Positions 29,721-41,553 of a DNA stretch of 64,000 nucleotides are shown piece by piece (the first letter of the stretch is position 1; the number at the start of each line of letters is the position of its first letter). Origin of the DNA: Cylindrotheca closterium (taxonomy: Eukaryota; Bacillariophyta; Bacillariophyceae; Bacillariales; Bacillariaceae). The notes under the pieces were generated by a model. It was given only the letters and a program-made list of their open reading frames with translations, did no database searches and was not told the DNA's origin. The stretch covers positions 505,083-569,082 of the forward strand of contig CAKOGP040000001.1 in assembly GCA_933822405.4 (NCBI GenBank), given 5' to 3'. The position numbers and the translations under genes are program-made.

Positions 29721-32700
29721 ATGGCTTCGCAAGCAGATCATGCGAATGACGAGAACAACAAGAAGTTGCATGAGATATCCACGCCTCAGTCGTTGAAACC
29801 ACAGAAAGCGATAAAGGCTCCAACCTCAACGTCGTCTTCAAAGAAAAAGAAGTCACCTCCCAAATCTACCAAGAAAGTATGCGCTTGTGGCCGCGGAATG
29901 GCCTGTGCCGGCATGACACAAGCCTTTCGATTGTTGGGAGATGTTCGATGTCATTTTGTGGAATTGCCGCGGTACAGAGAAAACCCACCTTCCTTCAAGT
30001 ATCAGTTTCGCAACAATATGCGAGCTGCGTACATTCGCAATCTCCAAAAGTGCAATGCTGATTTGAATGAGGCAGAGTTTGAGGACGCCAAGAAGCGCCG
30101 GTTCGTGGCCCTGCACCACTTTCAACCGCAAGTCGTCAAAGCCTTTTACGAGAACCCAATGACCTACTCCAAATTGCACAGGGTTCCCATTAGTATTACC
30201 GAACATGAAGTCAAGGAAATGAGCATTCAAGTTGGGGAAGAAGATCGGATATTGTCCGCCAATGGAAATCCCACGGGTGGTTTCTACTTTTGTCCCAATT
30301 ACGCGCCCACCGATGTCCACCAAGACTTGAAGGATTTGGTGCGTAGCAAACGTCTCTTCAATGAGACCAAGTCGACACCTCAAAAGGAAACACCACCCAA
30401 GCCAAAAGAAGTCCAATTTCCAAGCTATTCCAATGCTACCGGGACTCCTGAAAAGAAGTCCATCAACAAGCATTTGCAAGATCAACGCAAACAACGAGAG
30501 GTTACACCGCGAAAGGAAGAGGTGGATCAACATTTGCAAGAACAACGAAATCAACGACAACAACAACAACAACAAACGCCGAAAAAGGAAGGGCCTGCAG
30601 CAGCAGATGACAGCAGTACCGAAGAAGATGATTTGGAAGATCAAACTACCAATGACTTGGAAGAAGTTCCTTCCAAAGATTTTGATGATATAGTGACCAA
30701 TGCAGAACCTTCTGGCGATGCTTCCAATTTTGATGACTTGTGGAAGGATGAACGTGGTGCACAAGATGAGAATGATACTGTTGATGACGCAGAAAGACCA
30801 AAAGATGACACTGCTACGGACGACGAACGAGAAGGTCCTGCTGAGGATTCACCGCCCCAACGACGAAAATCTGACATGTCGGCCTTGACCACTGATGAAA
30901 ATGATGAAGTGAGTCAAGCAGTATTGTCTGCAAATGCAACCAAACCAGAAGATTGGGAAGAAAACAAGGGAGACAAATCATCATCTGGTGATAACATTGA
31001 TCAAGATGAGAAGGAGAAGGAAAAAGCCCGACTACCCCACCATGAATCAATAGACAAGAGGATAAAACAGAATGAAGAGGTTGGGCGCGAACAGTCAATA
31101 GAAAGAGAACTTTTCCCAGCAGATCCGACAGCAGCGTCGCAAAAGAGGGAAGAAAACCATGATTTGGACAATGATATGCTTGCTCCAGCGCCATCGGGAG
31201 AGGATGACATGTCCAACAGTAGCAGTCCGTCGAAGCTTGTTGCAAGAAACTCGGATCACCCATGGGATTTATCCAAGTATAGAACAGTCGAGTTGGAAAC
31301 TCGCACAAAGAGGTCATCAGCGGCATTTATTGATCCCACTACTCCGACACAATCTAAAGACGAATCGTGCGATAGCGCCGAGTCGCCACGAAAGACACCA
31401 GCTGGAATGGACATTATTGAAGAAGGTCCCAAAGAGTCATTGGCTGACGTTGGTGTGGACGATAGCCATCGGAGTAACCCCAACAGTGATGAGGCTCCCC
31501 AACAACAATATCTCGACTTTTATGATGACGAAGAAGATGTCAAGGCTAGGAACAAGTATAATGCATCCTTTGCGCTCAGTCGGTCCAAATCGGAAGAGTC
31601 TGGAGAAGAATCGAAAGCTGACGTTTCCTTTTCCAGTGAAGGAGGGGGGATCTCACCAAACGCGATTGGTCTGACATTCGAAATGCCAGGATCGGATCCA
31701 ACCCTTCGCATCCAAGTTCACAACGACCTGATTGCCTTGGAGTCTAGGCGGCGGTCCGACATTTCGACGCTTTTGAACTATCACAAAGAACAGTGGCAAA
31801 CTGCCCGGGATATTTTGCTGACGGGGGTTCACAATGTTGAATTTGCCGAGAGATTGGTTTCTGGCTTTGCCCAAGCGGGAATGTTGTTTGCAGACTCCTT
31901 GGAGGCCATTTCCGAAGATCGGTTCTTGGACGATCGTGGCAAGACTGTCAAGTCTTCCTTTGTCCAAAATCGACTGAAACAGAGGCGGAGTACACAAGAA
32001 TATTCCATTGAGAATCGAGTCAAGGATGACGATTTTGGACAATCGGCATTGTTGAAAGCCTTGATCGAATCCCAACTCACCATGGCACAAACAATTGACG
32101 AAAGCGCTGAATATTTGATGGATATGATGCTTCCCGAGGTGACCGATTTGAAGGAGGATATCCAAGCGACGGCTGCAGAGCTCGAGATGCTTGGCGGGGG
32201 CATTGTCAGACAGCTGATGACTTCGGAAATCGAGGTCAAGAACATTTGGGGTACGTGTCATCCATATGAATGAAAATACGATTATTATTTGATTATTAGC
32301 CTAACAACGCCTTCTGCTTTCCTTTGTAACAGATGTTTTTGACGCACTCGTCACGGGTGACCTTATGGAGTACAGTGTGCACGGTAGTTCTCACGGCAGC
32401 ATGCATGGAGGAAGTTTCCACAGCGTTGGTTCCACAAGTCTGCACGGAATGATACCGGATTCGGCTTCCGTTGCATCTACTGGTACTTCGCCGATTAAAA
32501 GCAAATTCAAGCAGCTAGGCTCTCTTGGCAGCATTGAAGATGGCTGGCTTGTAGAATTGATTTACAAGTCGGCAATATCGTGCCAGAAAAAAGTGTTTGC
32601 AATGGCGGAAACCGAACTGAGCAAACTGTACAAAGAAATCTCCATATTCGAAGAGAGGCGTCTTCAAAAGTTGCACCCTCTGATGATTGCCTTTGTTCCG

Positions 32701-33471
32701 CGGCAAAGACGTCTCTTCAGCGCAATGCCGGATGCTTTCAAGGGTGTACTGGATGACTTGGTTGGAATGCGAATTGACGAAGAATCGCTGCAAAAGCACA
32801 TTGATGACACTCTCAAAAATAGGTCCAGAGACCGACTTGCGGGATCTCAAAAGCATAGATCATCTATTATGAATCGATCTCGACTACAAACTGCCAAGGA
32901 CTCGCCTGAAGATGTCACCGATATAGAACGACTGTACGGAAGCCCATTCTTCAGTTCCATGATTGTCTTGTCCAGAGTATTGGAGTTAAAACCATTTGGA
33001 CTGGGGAGTATCGTTAAGGCTAGCTACAAGCTCGCTTTGGTTGTTGTGACCAGTGATGGTAATTTTCATGTGTTTTCGATGCCACCTGGAGCCGATGCAT
33101 CGCTGGATCAGTCTCCGTTGGAAGTTTTTCGGTTATTATACCCGTCAATGGAATTTGAGTCAGCGGCAGACTGGAGGAGGAAAGCGGATATAGCGAAACA
33201 GTTAACTCCATCCGTGTCGCTGGACTTGAGGGCGTGCACCATTCGCGTTTCAAATATTCGTAAGAAGGAACTTGACGTAATTCAAGAAAAAGAAATGCAG
33301 CAACGAAACAGCTTCTTCGGAAAGAAGATTATGAAGGCTGTGAAAGATGGTGGTCAAGGCCCAACCAAGTGTACATTGCGACTGCCTACCACTATAGATG
33401 CTGTCGAATTGGCTGACGTGTTAACAAATACCAAGAATGGTTTGAGTCAGAAATCCAAGCAATGGAAATAG
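29721..33471 (+). CDS. Large BAR-like/PH-like protein (paralogue of 57611-59383)
   Basis: Two exons, 29721-32250 and 32333-33471 (donor GTACGT after TGG-G, phase 1), encode 1222 residues. The N-terminal about 190 residues form an unrecognised domain with CACGRGMACAG and FYFCPNYAPTD. About 430 residues of acidic, Gln-rich disorder follow. From residue about 650 a long helical region (IQVHNDLIALESRRRSDISTLL ... LMTSEIEVKNIW) and another after a Ser/Gly/His-rich insert (DGWLVELIYKSAISCQKKVFAM ... LHPLMIAFVPRQRRLFSAM) look like the split coiled-coil bundle of a BAR/F-BAR or sorting-nexin fold. The C-terminus (from ALVVVTSDGNFHVF) looks PH-like: beta strands ending in a helix (VELADVLTNTK). Membrane-curvature or trafficking work is inference. 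The minus-strand gene at 57611-59383 shares the C-terminal two-thirds of this layout and the intron position. Confidence 0.7.
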
Positions 33472-33733
33472 AACTAAGAATAGACTGAATTCACGAACGA
33501 ATTTCATTTGATTTTTATATTGTTGGAGTAATGAAATTTTTCTAAACCATGAGTCCCGAATATCCGTGACTCAATCACTCTCACACACATCATTTTTTTC
33601 AGTACACATACACGTAGAAAATAACCGTAGTGAATTGGCGATCGCCAGATCGAAATTTCGATCATTTCAGCGAGTTATTGCTTTTGGCTTCCAACAATCA
33701 CACCAAACAAAACCCTGCTGAACAAGCTCAACC

Positions 33734-34792
33734 ATGATGAACTACATCTCTCTTGCAGCTATTGCTCTACTGGCTGCTACGAACGCCCATGCACATAAAG
33801 AAGTCACCATTAACAGCGAAAGTAGTGTGAGCATTGCTTCGGAATCGGTTGTTGGTCGTCATCTCTTGAGTCATGCACGAAAACTTGATGATGCAGGTTA
33901 CTACAGCAACAACTTCTATGAAGAAGTCGACAAAAGTTTCATGGTGAACTACAGCCTCAAGTTCCAAGGCTGTCATCACGTCCAACAATGGAACCCCAAC
34001 TCGGAAGAGGATGAAGATGCCGTTCGAATCATGACCAAGCGTCTTGTTCGATTCCGCCTATGCCCATCAGATTCTTGTAGCAGCGAGCACTCGCAGGGAT
34101 GCAACTCTGGATATGGCGATTATGTTGTAGAAATGGACACTTTCCTACTAGCTTACATTGAAGCTGCGAAGAACAGTGAAAACTACGACCGCAAGCTTCG
34201 TGAGCTCGAGGACGGTGGATTCAACTTGGAAAATTACTCACAATGCGGCTACTACCAAGATAATTACTACATTGGACCATACTGTGCCGCCCAAGGTGGA
34301 GAAATCAAGTTGGGAATTTTCACGGACGATACATGCTCTTCTTTCACAAGCAATGATTACTACTACTACATGACAGGAACTTCTCTCCCATTCTCTTCCA
34401 AGTCTTTGGTAACAAATTCCTGCATCAGCTGTAACGCGAACGCCAATAGCGACGGATACCAAGATTATGCAAACTACGCTAGTGGCGGAGACTCGCAGAC
34501 AAGTTATTTCTGCGGGTACATTTACGATAGTTCTGGTAAATGCGAAACCAAAATGTCGGATGTCAGCTACCCCAATGAAGGAGCTTGCTCGTACATTGAA
34601 GGTGTCAAAATCATCAGAGAAGATGGAGTGATTCGAACATCTGCAAACCGTAAATCAAAGATTGCTGCAGTCTTCATTGGACTATTCCTTACGATTGCAG
34701 TCCTTCTAGCAGGGTACGTATACTACCTTCGAACGAAACTGACTCGGGCACGAGTCAACCTTAACGCTGCCACTCAAGGTCAGCTATCGTAG
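33734..34792 (+). CDS. Type I membrane protein with Cys/Tyr-rich ectodomain
   Basis: Intronless, 352 residues. It has a cleavable signal peptide (MMNYISLAAIALLAATNAHA, with a good A-x-A site) and a Cys-rich extracytoplasmic region of about 280 residues. A single transmembrane helix near residues 312-335 (IAAVFIGLFLTIAVLLAGYVYYL) and a short basic cytosolic tail follow. The ectodomain contains SLKFQGCHHVQQWNP, RLVRFRLCPSDSC, CNSGYGDYVVEMDTFLLAYIEA and an YCGYY/ISCN-type Cys pattern, with many Tyr, Asn and Ser. Proteins with the RLCPSxxC...GCxxGYGxYVVxMxxFL order are common in diatoms and are of unknown role. Candidate sites are the cell surface or the silica-deposition endomembranes. It is not a silaffin or a recognised silicanin. 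Confidence 0.72.
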   Translation: MMNYISLAAIALLAATNAHAHKEVTINSESSVSIASESVVGRHLLSHARKLDDAGYYSNNFYEEVDKSFMVNYSLKFQGCHHVQQWNPNSEEDEDAVRIMTKRLVRFRLCPSDSCSSEHSQGCNSGYGDYVVEMDTFLLAYIEAAKNSENYDRKLRELEDGGFNLENYSQCGYYQDNYYIGPYCAAQGGEIKLGIFTDDTCSSFTSNDYYYYMTGTSLPFSSKSLVTNSCISCNANANSDGYQDYANYASGGDSQTSYFCGYIYDSSGKCETKMSDVSYPNEGACSYIEGVKIIREDGVIRTSANRKSKIAAVFIGLFLTIAVLLAGYVYYLRTKLTRARVNLNAATQGQLS

Positions 34793-34941
34793 GCCTAACC
34801 ATCATGAAATGAAACATCACAAATGTAGAATCAATATTGTAAAACAATCAATTAAAGCTTTTTGGCAAAAAATGAGGCATGAAACTTTGTAATCGAGGAC
34901 TGACTAGTCATTGAAACTTCGGACAAAACTGTTTCAAGAGC

Positions 34942-37900
34942 CTATTCACAACAACCCATATACACAGACTCTTTGGTAGGGCAGCAAAACCCTGTGATGT
35001 TCGAGCACTTTGGATGGCTTTCACAGGAAGCAGATCCAACATCATTTGATTCGTCAAAATCATCAGCATCAAGAGACGGGTTTGAGAAACCCGGTCGTTG
35101 CGTAATCCAATAGAGGACTTCACTCTTACTGAGTGATTTTTCTAGTTCCCAAGAGTTCAACTCTTGAGCCTCTTTCCATGCTTCTGTAGTGTTAATGATA
35201 GCATGAAGCACAACAAGGTATCCCTTGTAGGTCATTTCGACATCTTTGCAATTCTTCATAAGATAAGGATATTGATACCGAACATAGTCCGGGCTGAAAA
35301 TAGCAGCTGTGACTGCCGTCACGGGAAGTACATTGTTGATATGTACATGGAGAGGGTCGTTGCCCAACCATGTTTTTGCGGTAACGTCCAGCATCCCTAC
35401 ATTTCCAACCATGTATTGCTCTTCAAATTCGCGATTATAGACGCCTGCTGATCCTGGGACACCCAAGGCAGTTGGCGGGACCATCTGCCAATACGTCTTT
35501 GCACTTCGGATTTCCGTTGATAATAGTAATCTTGCAAAGTCTGTCATATCAGAATCCACATGGACAGTGCTGTGTCTCACCAAAGACCAAGCGTAAGCTC
35601 CAAAGTAGCAGTTGATTGCTTCACTTGAACTCTCCTGTAATTTTCCGGAAGCAATTGGAAACAAACCTGTTCCATACGAGTGACCATCGAACCAAGACTT
35701 GTGTCGCGCCAGTGGAAAGAACAAACTGATCGGCTGAACCTCGGTAGCATCTCCATTCAACGGATGGGCAACATCGTAGAAAATGGCATCCACATTTGGT
35801 CCAAAGCGGTCCAGGAAAGTTGGATCAAGTTTTCCCATGATTGCACAAGCGTACAATATGTATCTAAAGGTGGTATGGTGATAGAAAAATCATTGAGTGC
35901 CGAGCCAAGACGACAGGAAGAAAACGCGGCCCTCTGCACTTACCCATAGTGGAAATGATGATCTGTTGGCAAAAAAGACAAGTGGAAAAGAACGTGAGCC
36001 AATTTCGTTTGCACAATATCAATAAAAATACCTGAATCCTTTACTATGACGGCGTACCATTGTATCTCCCATTTCCAAAGTCTTCTTCCGTGTCCAGCAA
36101 GCCATTGCTCGATACCAAACCGCCAAGATTTGAATCGAAGAGTAGCTTGTCTGTCACTTGTGAGCTCAAAAACATCTCCAAGTAGTTCGTCAATAGGGCA
36201 ATCCCTCTGTCTGGCACCCCCGTTAGGAATGCATTTGCAGTCGCTCCTTCTCTGTCGATTCGTTTTGCAATGTTGGTTAACTGAGCAAGACGAGCAATCT
36301 GTTTGCCAAATCCGTATATATTTTCCGCCGTCGTCGGCAGTAGCTGTCCCATGTCATCATCAATTTGCTGCAATAGTATTTCATAAACATCATCGTCCAC
36401 GTCCTTGTATCCACTGTTGAGTCCAATGTCCAACAAGGGTTCCGTGTACGTCCATGTGCCACCGACCACTGGTGTCATTTTCCCCTTTATGCAACGAAAG
36501 GTCAAATCGAATTTCTTTGGTTTGAGCAATACGTTCGACGGTAACTTTTCGACATGATGTGGAAGGGCCAACATTAACAATTGTTTGGCGGCTTCGCTTG
36601 GCAAATGGGAAGTGTCGAGCATTGTTTGAGTGCCAAAAGTAAAGGTGACCGATGCCTGTCGAACCGTGTTTGCTCCTCCTCCTGGTGTCTGAGAATTGGT
36701 AGCGGAAGACGCCGAAGGAGATGGTGAATGAAAGTCCCATGATACATGACAACCAGTAGGATAAACTCCAGCATGGTATATCAGTCGACGGAGTCCTGTG
36801 GAAGTATCCGAGTCTGTAGTTTTTTCGTTGGGCGAGTTGGTCGGTATATGTGCCAGACGGATGACTCCAGTGAATTGGGTAGAGGCTTTTATCGTGGTCC
36901 TGTCATCCGTATCAAACTCCAGAATCATTGGCTCGGAGGCAAACATGATCCAGCCGAGTCCTTCGGCAGATGTGAAAATAAACTGCACACCACGAATGGT
37001 CGTCTTCTTCTTGTCGCTTTCGTCAATGCTACAAACACCAAACAGTCGCCTTCTGTAGTCGTCGTCATTATCGGTAAAATCGTTAAACATTTCCTTGTCC
37101 GCCCCGGGGCATTGAATCGATTTGAATGTTGTCAAGGATGTAAAGACTGGAGTGGCACTCAAGACTCGAAAGGTAGAGTATGGACTGCCTTGCACTAACG
37201 GGGTTTCCCATTTACTGGTTTCACTGGATACAAATCTTAAGGTGACACTGAGCGGATCGAACTTGGTAACGTATCGATTCCTTGATTCTTCGACCATATG
37301 AATCGTAACATCAGGTTTGAAGGCGTCGTGGACACCAGTGCTGTTGACGGTTCGGTGAGCCGCTGGATAGGATAATTGCAGGCCGGAATCTGCCCATTTA
37401 TAAGCATATGGATACACGACGATTGGAAATGAGAGTCCGTCTGTTTCGTCGGTTGGCATGACGAGATTCGTCCAAAAGGCGCCCGTCGGAAAGGGAAACT
37501 TGAAGGCTCTTGGTTTGGTGTCTGATATCAGCGTCGGGTGAAATAGATCCATGGATAATATGTCTTCCACCGCATCGCCATAGTCGATTCGGTCGACGTG
37601 TCCATAGGGAACAAAGCCATAGGCCCGCATTGGTTCTCGTTCCTTCGGTATTACTATTAGTATGAGGACAACGCCCACCACAATCAACAGTGAAATTATC
37701 GGAACCCACCCAATTCGATACGGCCAACATCGATTCATTATTCTCCCATGATAATACTGATTGTTCTTTTCGCCACCATTGGTAATCACCAAGTGCGGTA
37801 TATCTCGTTCGTCACGTGCAGGAACTTCATCTTCGTGATCCGTCGTAATGAGTTGCTCGCCGAACAGTGAATCTTCCAATTCTGGATCATGATCTCCCGG

Positions 37901-38008
37901 TTCTACATGATCGTCTCCTTCCACGCTTCCGTAGACATAATAATATTGAGGTCTTGAATTGGGTGCCAATGCAACCCGCTCATCATATGGTTGCTGTGCA
38001 ACATTCAT
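34942..38008 (-). CDS. GH81 endo-1,3-beta-glucanase, type II membrane-anchored
   Basis: Three exons on the minus strand: 38008-36058, a 19-nt micro-exon 35962-35944, and 35863-34942, giving 963 residues. GH81 enzymes hydrolyse internal beta-1,3-glucan bonds; in diatoms chrysolaminarin is the obvious substrate. The N-terminus is an acidic cytosolic tail of about 95 residues, then one membrane helix (VPIISLLIVVGVVLILIVI), so the catalytic domain faces the vacuole, lumen or outside. The domain is clear: FWTNLVM, PYAYKW, then [38 protein letters not shown] and GKLQESSSEAINCYFGAYAW with catalytic Asp and Glu candidates. The short C-terminal tail has six cysteines. Without the 19-nt exon the catalytic Asp motif is lost. 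Confidence 0.88.
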
Positions 38009-38254
38009 GGCAAAGTTTTGTTCTAACTATAATAAAATATTACACTCATTCAAAAATAGAGACCATCTTGGTTTTGCGCTAATTTAGTTCAATCAGACCT
38101 CGCTCGAGCGTGTCTCATGTCCGCAACGACACACACGGTCAACGCGGCCGGCCAACGTCTGTCCGTCCAACATGAAGATCTCTTCATCATCCACATCATC
38201 ACACCGCATCTTGAATGTTCATCACATCCGAAACAGACAACCTTCCAATCCATC

Positions 38255-39552
38255 ATGAAATCCATCCGTTGCATATCCCTACTACTGTCAATATGCATCT
38301 TACTCATTTCGTTAACACAATACACATTTTCCTTTCAATATACACATAATACACGCAGACCATTTCCATTATCACTGCCGCGATCCGCAACCTTGCACCC
38401 AAAAGCATTCCCATTGGCATCCTCGAGCAGCACGTTGGACGAGGATCTAGTAGCAATCAAAGAAGAATCCATTTGGGAACAAATGGCCCGCGTCTTTCAT
38501 CCCGGTGATGATATTTCCAAAGACATTGAAGCGACACGGGCCTATACACAAACTGTAACTTTACTTCGAGTGGGTCTTCCATCCTTCTTCCTTGGGGCGT
38601 CGGCGCACGTTGCCTATCCCACGGTTGCCATTGCGCTGGCCAATCTGATCAATGATTCGGGAGTCTTTGCCGTCGTCTCTCAAGATTCGTCGCAATACAT
38701 TCAAAATGTCTTGACCACTTCTGGACTTACCTTTAGTCTGTTAGTGGGACAAACCTATTATTTCATGTACCAACAACAAGAAGCCATTTATCTCAGCCTC
38801 TTTGAAGAAGTCACCACGGCCAAATCGCTCTTGGAACAAGTCTCGTTGGTGTCGCAAGGCCGAGAGAATTTGTATCAACGCATGTTGGGATGTGTCCGAG
38901 ATTATGTGGACAATGACTTGACCAAATTCAATGACATTGAACCAGCTGTGTTACTCTCGAGCAAACCCATGGACGATCCCTTGGAAGAAATTTTGTATTT
39001 GACCAGTGTGGGAGAACCATCCATGATCTATCAAACAGTGCGATCCTTGAGGCAAGCACGGGCGAGTCGTTTAGGAGCCTTGCAGCGCAAGTTGCCTGCA
39101 ATTCATGTACGTTTTTTTTTAAAATCGATGAAATGTCGTTGTCGATTGTTGTGTCGTCTCATTCACTTTGTTCCTCCAATATCAATAAATCCATCTGATT
39201 TAAATCACAGATGTTTCTACTGTGGTCACTGGTTGCGATTGTTCTCTTTACCTTTCCACTACTAGGTGCTGGTGTCCAAACCATTGGTGGCATGGGGATT
39301 CTGAACATTCAGGCCTGGTATTTGGGATTCATCGTCTTTGGCATTGCACTGGTCATGGGCGTTGTGAACGAGTTGAGACAACCCGCCCAAGTGGGAGCCT
39401 ACAATGCCCGTTCGGTTTTGAATGTCATGGTGGCAGGATTGCAAGAAGAATTGGATTTGCGCTTGTCCGGGGAGTTCCTAATTACACCCGATGGCTTTTT
39501 GGAACCATCGGTCGATGCGGATGGCTTTCAAGTCATTCAAGATAGAAGTTAG
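38255..39552 (+). CDS. Plastid-type membrane protein, possible DUF4239/bestrophin-like
   Basis: Two exons, 38255-39106 and 39211-39552 (phase 0), give 397 residues. I chose the ATG at 38255 because it starts a strong signal peptide (MKSIRCISLLLSICILLISL) followed by TFSFQY, an ASAF-like plastid-import motif with Phe. An in-frame ATG at 38117 would bury it. The mature part has hydrophobic segments around LLRVGLPSFFLGASAHVAYPTVAIALANLI, LTFSLLVGQTYYFMYQQQ and, in exon 2, FLLWSLVAIVLFTFPLLGAG and AWYLGFIVFGIALVMGVVNEL. Between them is a charged helix and a soluble loop. The pattern 'TFSLLVGQTYYFMYQQQEAIY ... E ... LL' fits DUF4239 proteins, the bestrophin-like anion channels. This is a tentative assignment. 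Confidence 0.6.
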
Positions 39553-40083
39553 TTTTTAAATGATGGAATGACGAAATAGAGTGTGTTGTATATTTGCTTA
39601 TTTTTATTGTTTGTTATGTGTCATGTGTTGTTGTAGGACTACAGTGCGTGTAGGTTGTATTGGTTGTATTTTATTTTAAAATGTGTACCGGTAGGTGTAG
39701 TCGTCGTTCTAGCCTGAATTAAATATTTTGCGAAACCCTTTTCTGCGCACGGTGAAAACACGAATGTTCGTCATACTCGTAAGAACACTTTCCGCGTGGT
39801 ATTTTCTTTGCGTAGAATTTTACAGTCAAAATGACAACCGCGCCATCATTCCTACGCGTCCCACTGGTACTAAGTCTACAGAACTTTTTGAAAAATGCTT
39901 CAAACGCAAGAAAAATAAGGAACTGACCAATATCAATCAAGTGACGAGACTAACTAATATTAGTACTGCATCTCTATCTCCTCTGTGATTGCTTGATTGG
40001 TGACGACACTGTTACGTTACATCTACAGTAGCAGTAATAGTTATCAATAGAATCCAATAGTGCCATAGCAATCAATATCAATC
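39553..40083. other. Intergenic, 531 bp
   Basis: AT-rich, with a TACCGGTA octamer at 39686-39693. No supported gene. The 3' end is rich in ATCAATA. Confidence 0.5.
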
Positions 40084-41553
40084 ATGGTTCTGTCAGCACA
40101 AGCACAAGCCCAGGCACAAGCTTTCCAAGCAGCCGTCAATGCTGGACAGGGCGCTGCCAACAACCGGAACATGTGGAACATGCAAGGCTTCCCACCTCCC
40201 ATGCTCGGAGGTCTTCCACCAAACTTCTTTCCTCATTTCCAGGCTGCTGCTGCTCAGGCTCAGCAAGAGGCTACCACCGCCATGGTCGGGACTGCCAAAT
40301 TGGGAACCTCCAGCAAGGTTCCTTCCTCCAACAGTAAGTTTGTGGTGCGATCGTCTGTGCGCAAGTTTGATTCTAGCGGGGCCATTGTCAGTGTGGGCAT
40401 GTGGGCCCGCAAGGTCGTCGAAGACAACCTAGAATGGTTGGTCAAGCTAGCCAGAAGACACTCTCCCAATGAAAATGCTGTCATTTTGGCCTATGGGGAT
40501 GGTTGCGAAACCTTGGTTCTCATGGACGGTCAAATCAACACTTTGCCCAAGGACTTTAGCAAGATCAAGAAGGTTGGCGTTGGTGTATCTGTTGCCTTGG
40601 CTGACTCCAAGGTGGATGAAGGCAACTTGGCCAACACTGGAGTCTTGCAAGCACAAGATTCCATCTGGGAACACTTGAACTTTCAGACTGCCGATGCCGC
40701 CAAGACCAAGAAGGAAAAGGCCATGTTCATCCACACCAGCAACACTATTTGGTGCACCGCCATTGATGGCCGCCGCAAAGTAGTCCAAGTCAAGACCAAG
40801 GGATCCAGTGATCCACACATGGCTGTTTGTTACGCTCCCAATCCGGCCTTGGAACAAAAGATTCTGTCCAGCTGGGCCGTTGCCAGTGGGGGTAGCGCAC
40901 CTGCTGCAATCACCATGCTTCCCGCTCCTACTAACAATATCAGTACCAGTACCACTACTACTACTGTCCCAACGACGGTCGTTGCTCCTGCCACCACTAC
41001 AAGTGCTCCTGTTGCCACTGCTGACACGTTGATTAGTTTCAACCCCAAGCAGCTCATGTTATTGGAAAAGGCCTTCGACAATGGACTGACTCCTCGTGAT
41101 CTCAAGACGGACGTCAAGAAGACCAATGCGGAAGACAAGAAGAAGTGTCAACTAGTCATTCGACGTGCCCGCGATGAAATTGTTACTACCACCAAGAAGA
41201 GACGCAAAAAGAATGCCACTGCTACTCCTGCTACTGCCAAAAAGGCAGAAGAAAAGGAAGAACCCAAGATTCCTTCACCCAAGAAAAAGACCCCTGCCAA
41301 GAAGGTAGAAGTTGCCGCAGCAGCAGCAGATGCAGCCGAAGACAGTGATGACGAGCCCATTTCGGCCATTAAAAAGAAACCAGCCGCCAAGCGTGCTAGC
41401 AACGCCAAGAGTCCTGGGGCCAAGCCCAAACCCAAAGCTGGACCCAAAAAGGAGACTGCACCCCGAAAAAGAGGGCGACCCAGCACTGGCAGCTCCACCA
41501 AGAAGGAAAGCACCACCAAGAGGACAAGAAGCAAATCCCGGACCAAGAAGTGA
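40084..41553 (+). CDS. Basic nuclear protein with AT-hook, unknown function
   Basis: Intronless, 489 residues. The N-terminus is Gln/Ala/Pro/Met-rich. A folded domain of about 190 residues follows (FVVRSSVRKFDSSGAIVSVGMW, LEWLVKLARRHSPNENAVILAYGDGCETLVLM), not recognised. Then comes a Thr-rich linker, a short helical repeat with SFNPKQLMLLEKAFDN, and a Lys/Ala/Pro-rich C-terminal third like linker histones. The end contains an AT-hook (RKRGRPS, near residue 466), which binds the minor groove of AT-rich DNA. Together this suggests a chromatin-associated protein. It begins with Ala/Gln repeats (AQAQAQAQA), which may vary in length between strains. Confidence 0.7.
   Translation: MVLSAQAQAQAQAFQAAVNAGQGAANNRNMWNMQGFPPPMLGGLPPNFFPHFQAAAAQAQQEATTAMVGTAKLGTSSKVPSSNSKFVVRSSVRKFDSSGAIVSVGMWARKVVEDNLEWLVKLARRHSPNENAVILAYGDGCETLVLMDGQINTLPKDFSKIKKVGVGVSVALADSKVDEGNLANTGVLQAQDSIWEHLNFQTADAAKTKKEKAMFIHTSNTIWCTAIDGRRKVVQVKTKGSSDPHMAVCYAPNPALEQKILSSWAVASGGSAPAAITMLPAPTNNISTSTTTTTVPTTVVAPATTTSAPVATADTLISFNPKQLMLLEKAFDNGLTPRDLKTDVKKTNAEDKKKCQLVIRRARDEIVTTTKKRRKKNATATPATAKKAEEKEEPKIPSPKKKTPAKKVEVAAAAADAAEDSDDEPISAIKKKPAAKRASNAKSPGAKPKPKAGPKKETAPRKRGRPSTGSSTKKESTTKRTRSKSRTKK

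Noticed and set aside
29853..30764. 303-codon minus-strand ORF
   Set aside because: Lies wholly antisense to the disordered, Gln/Lys-rich part of the gene at 29721; a codon-bias shadow.
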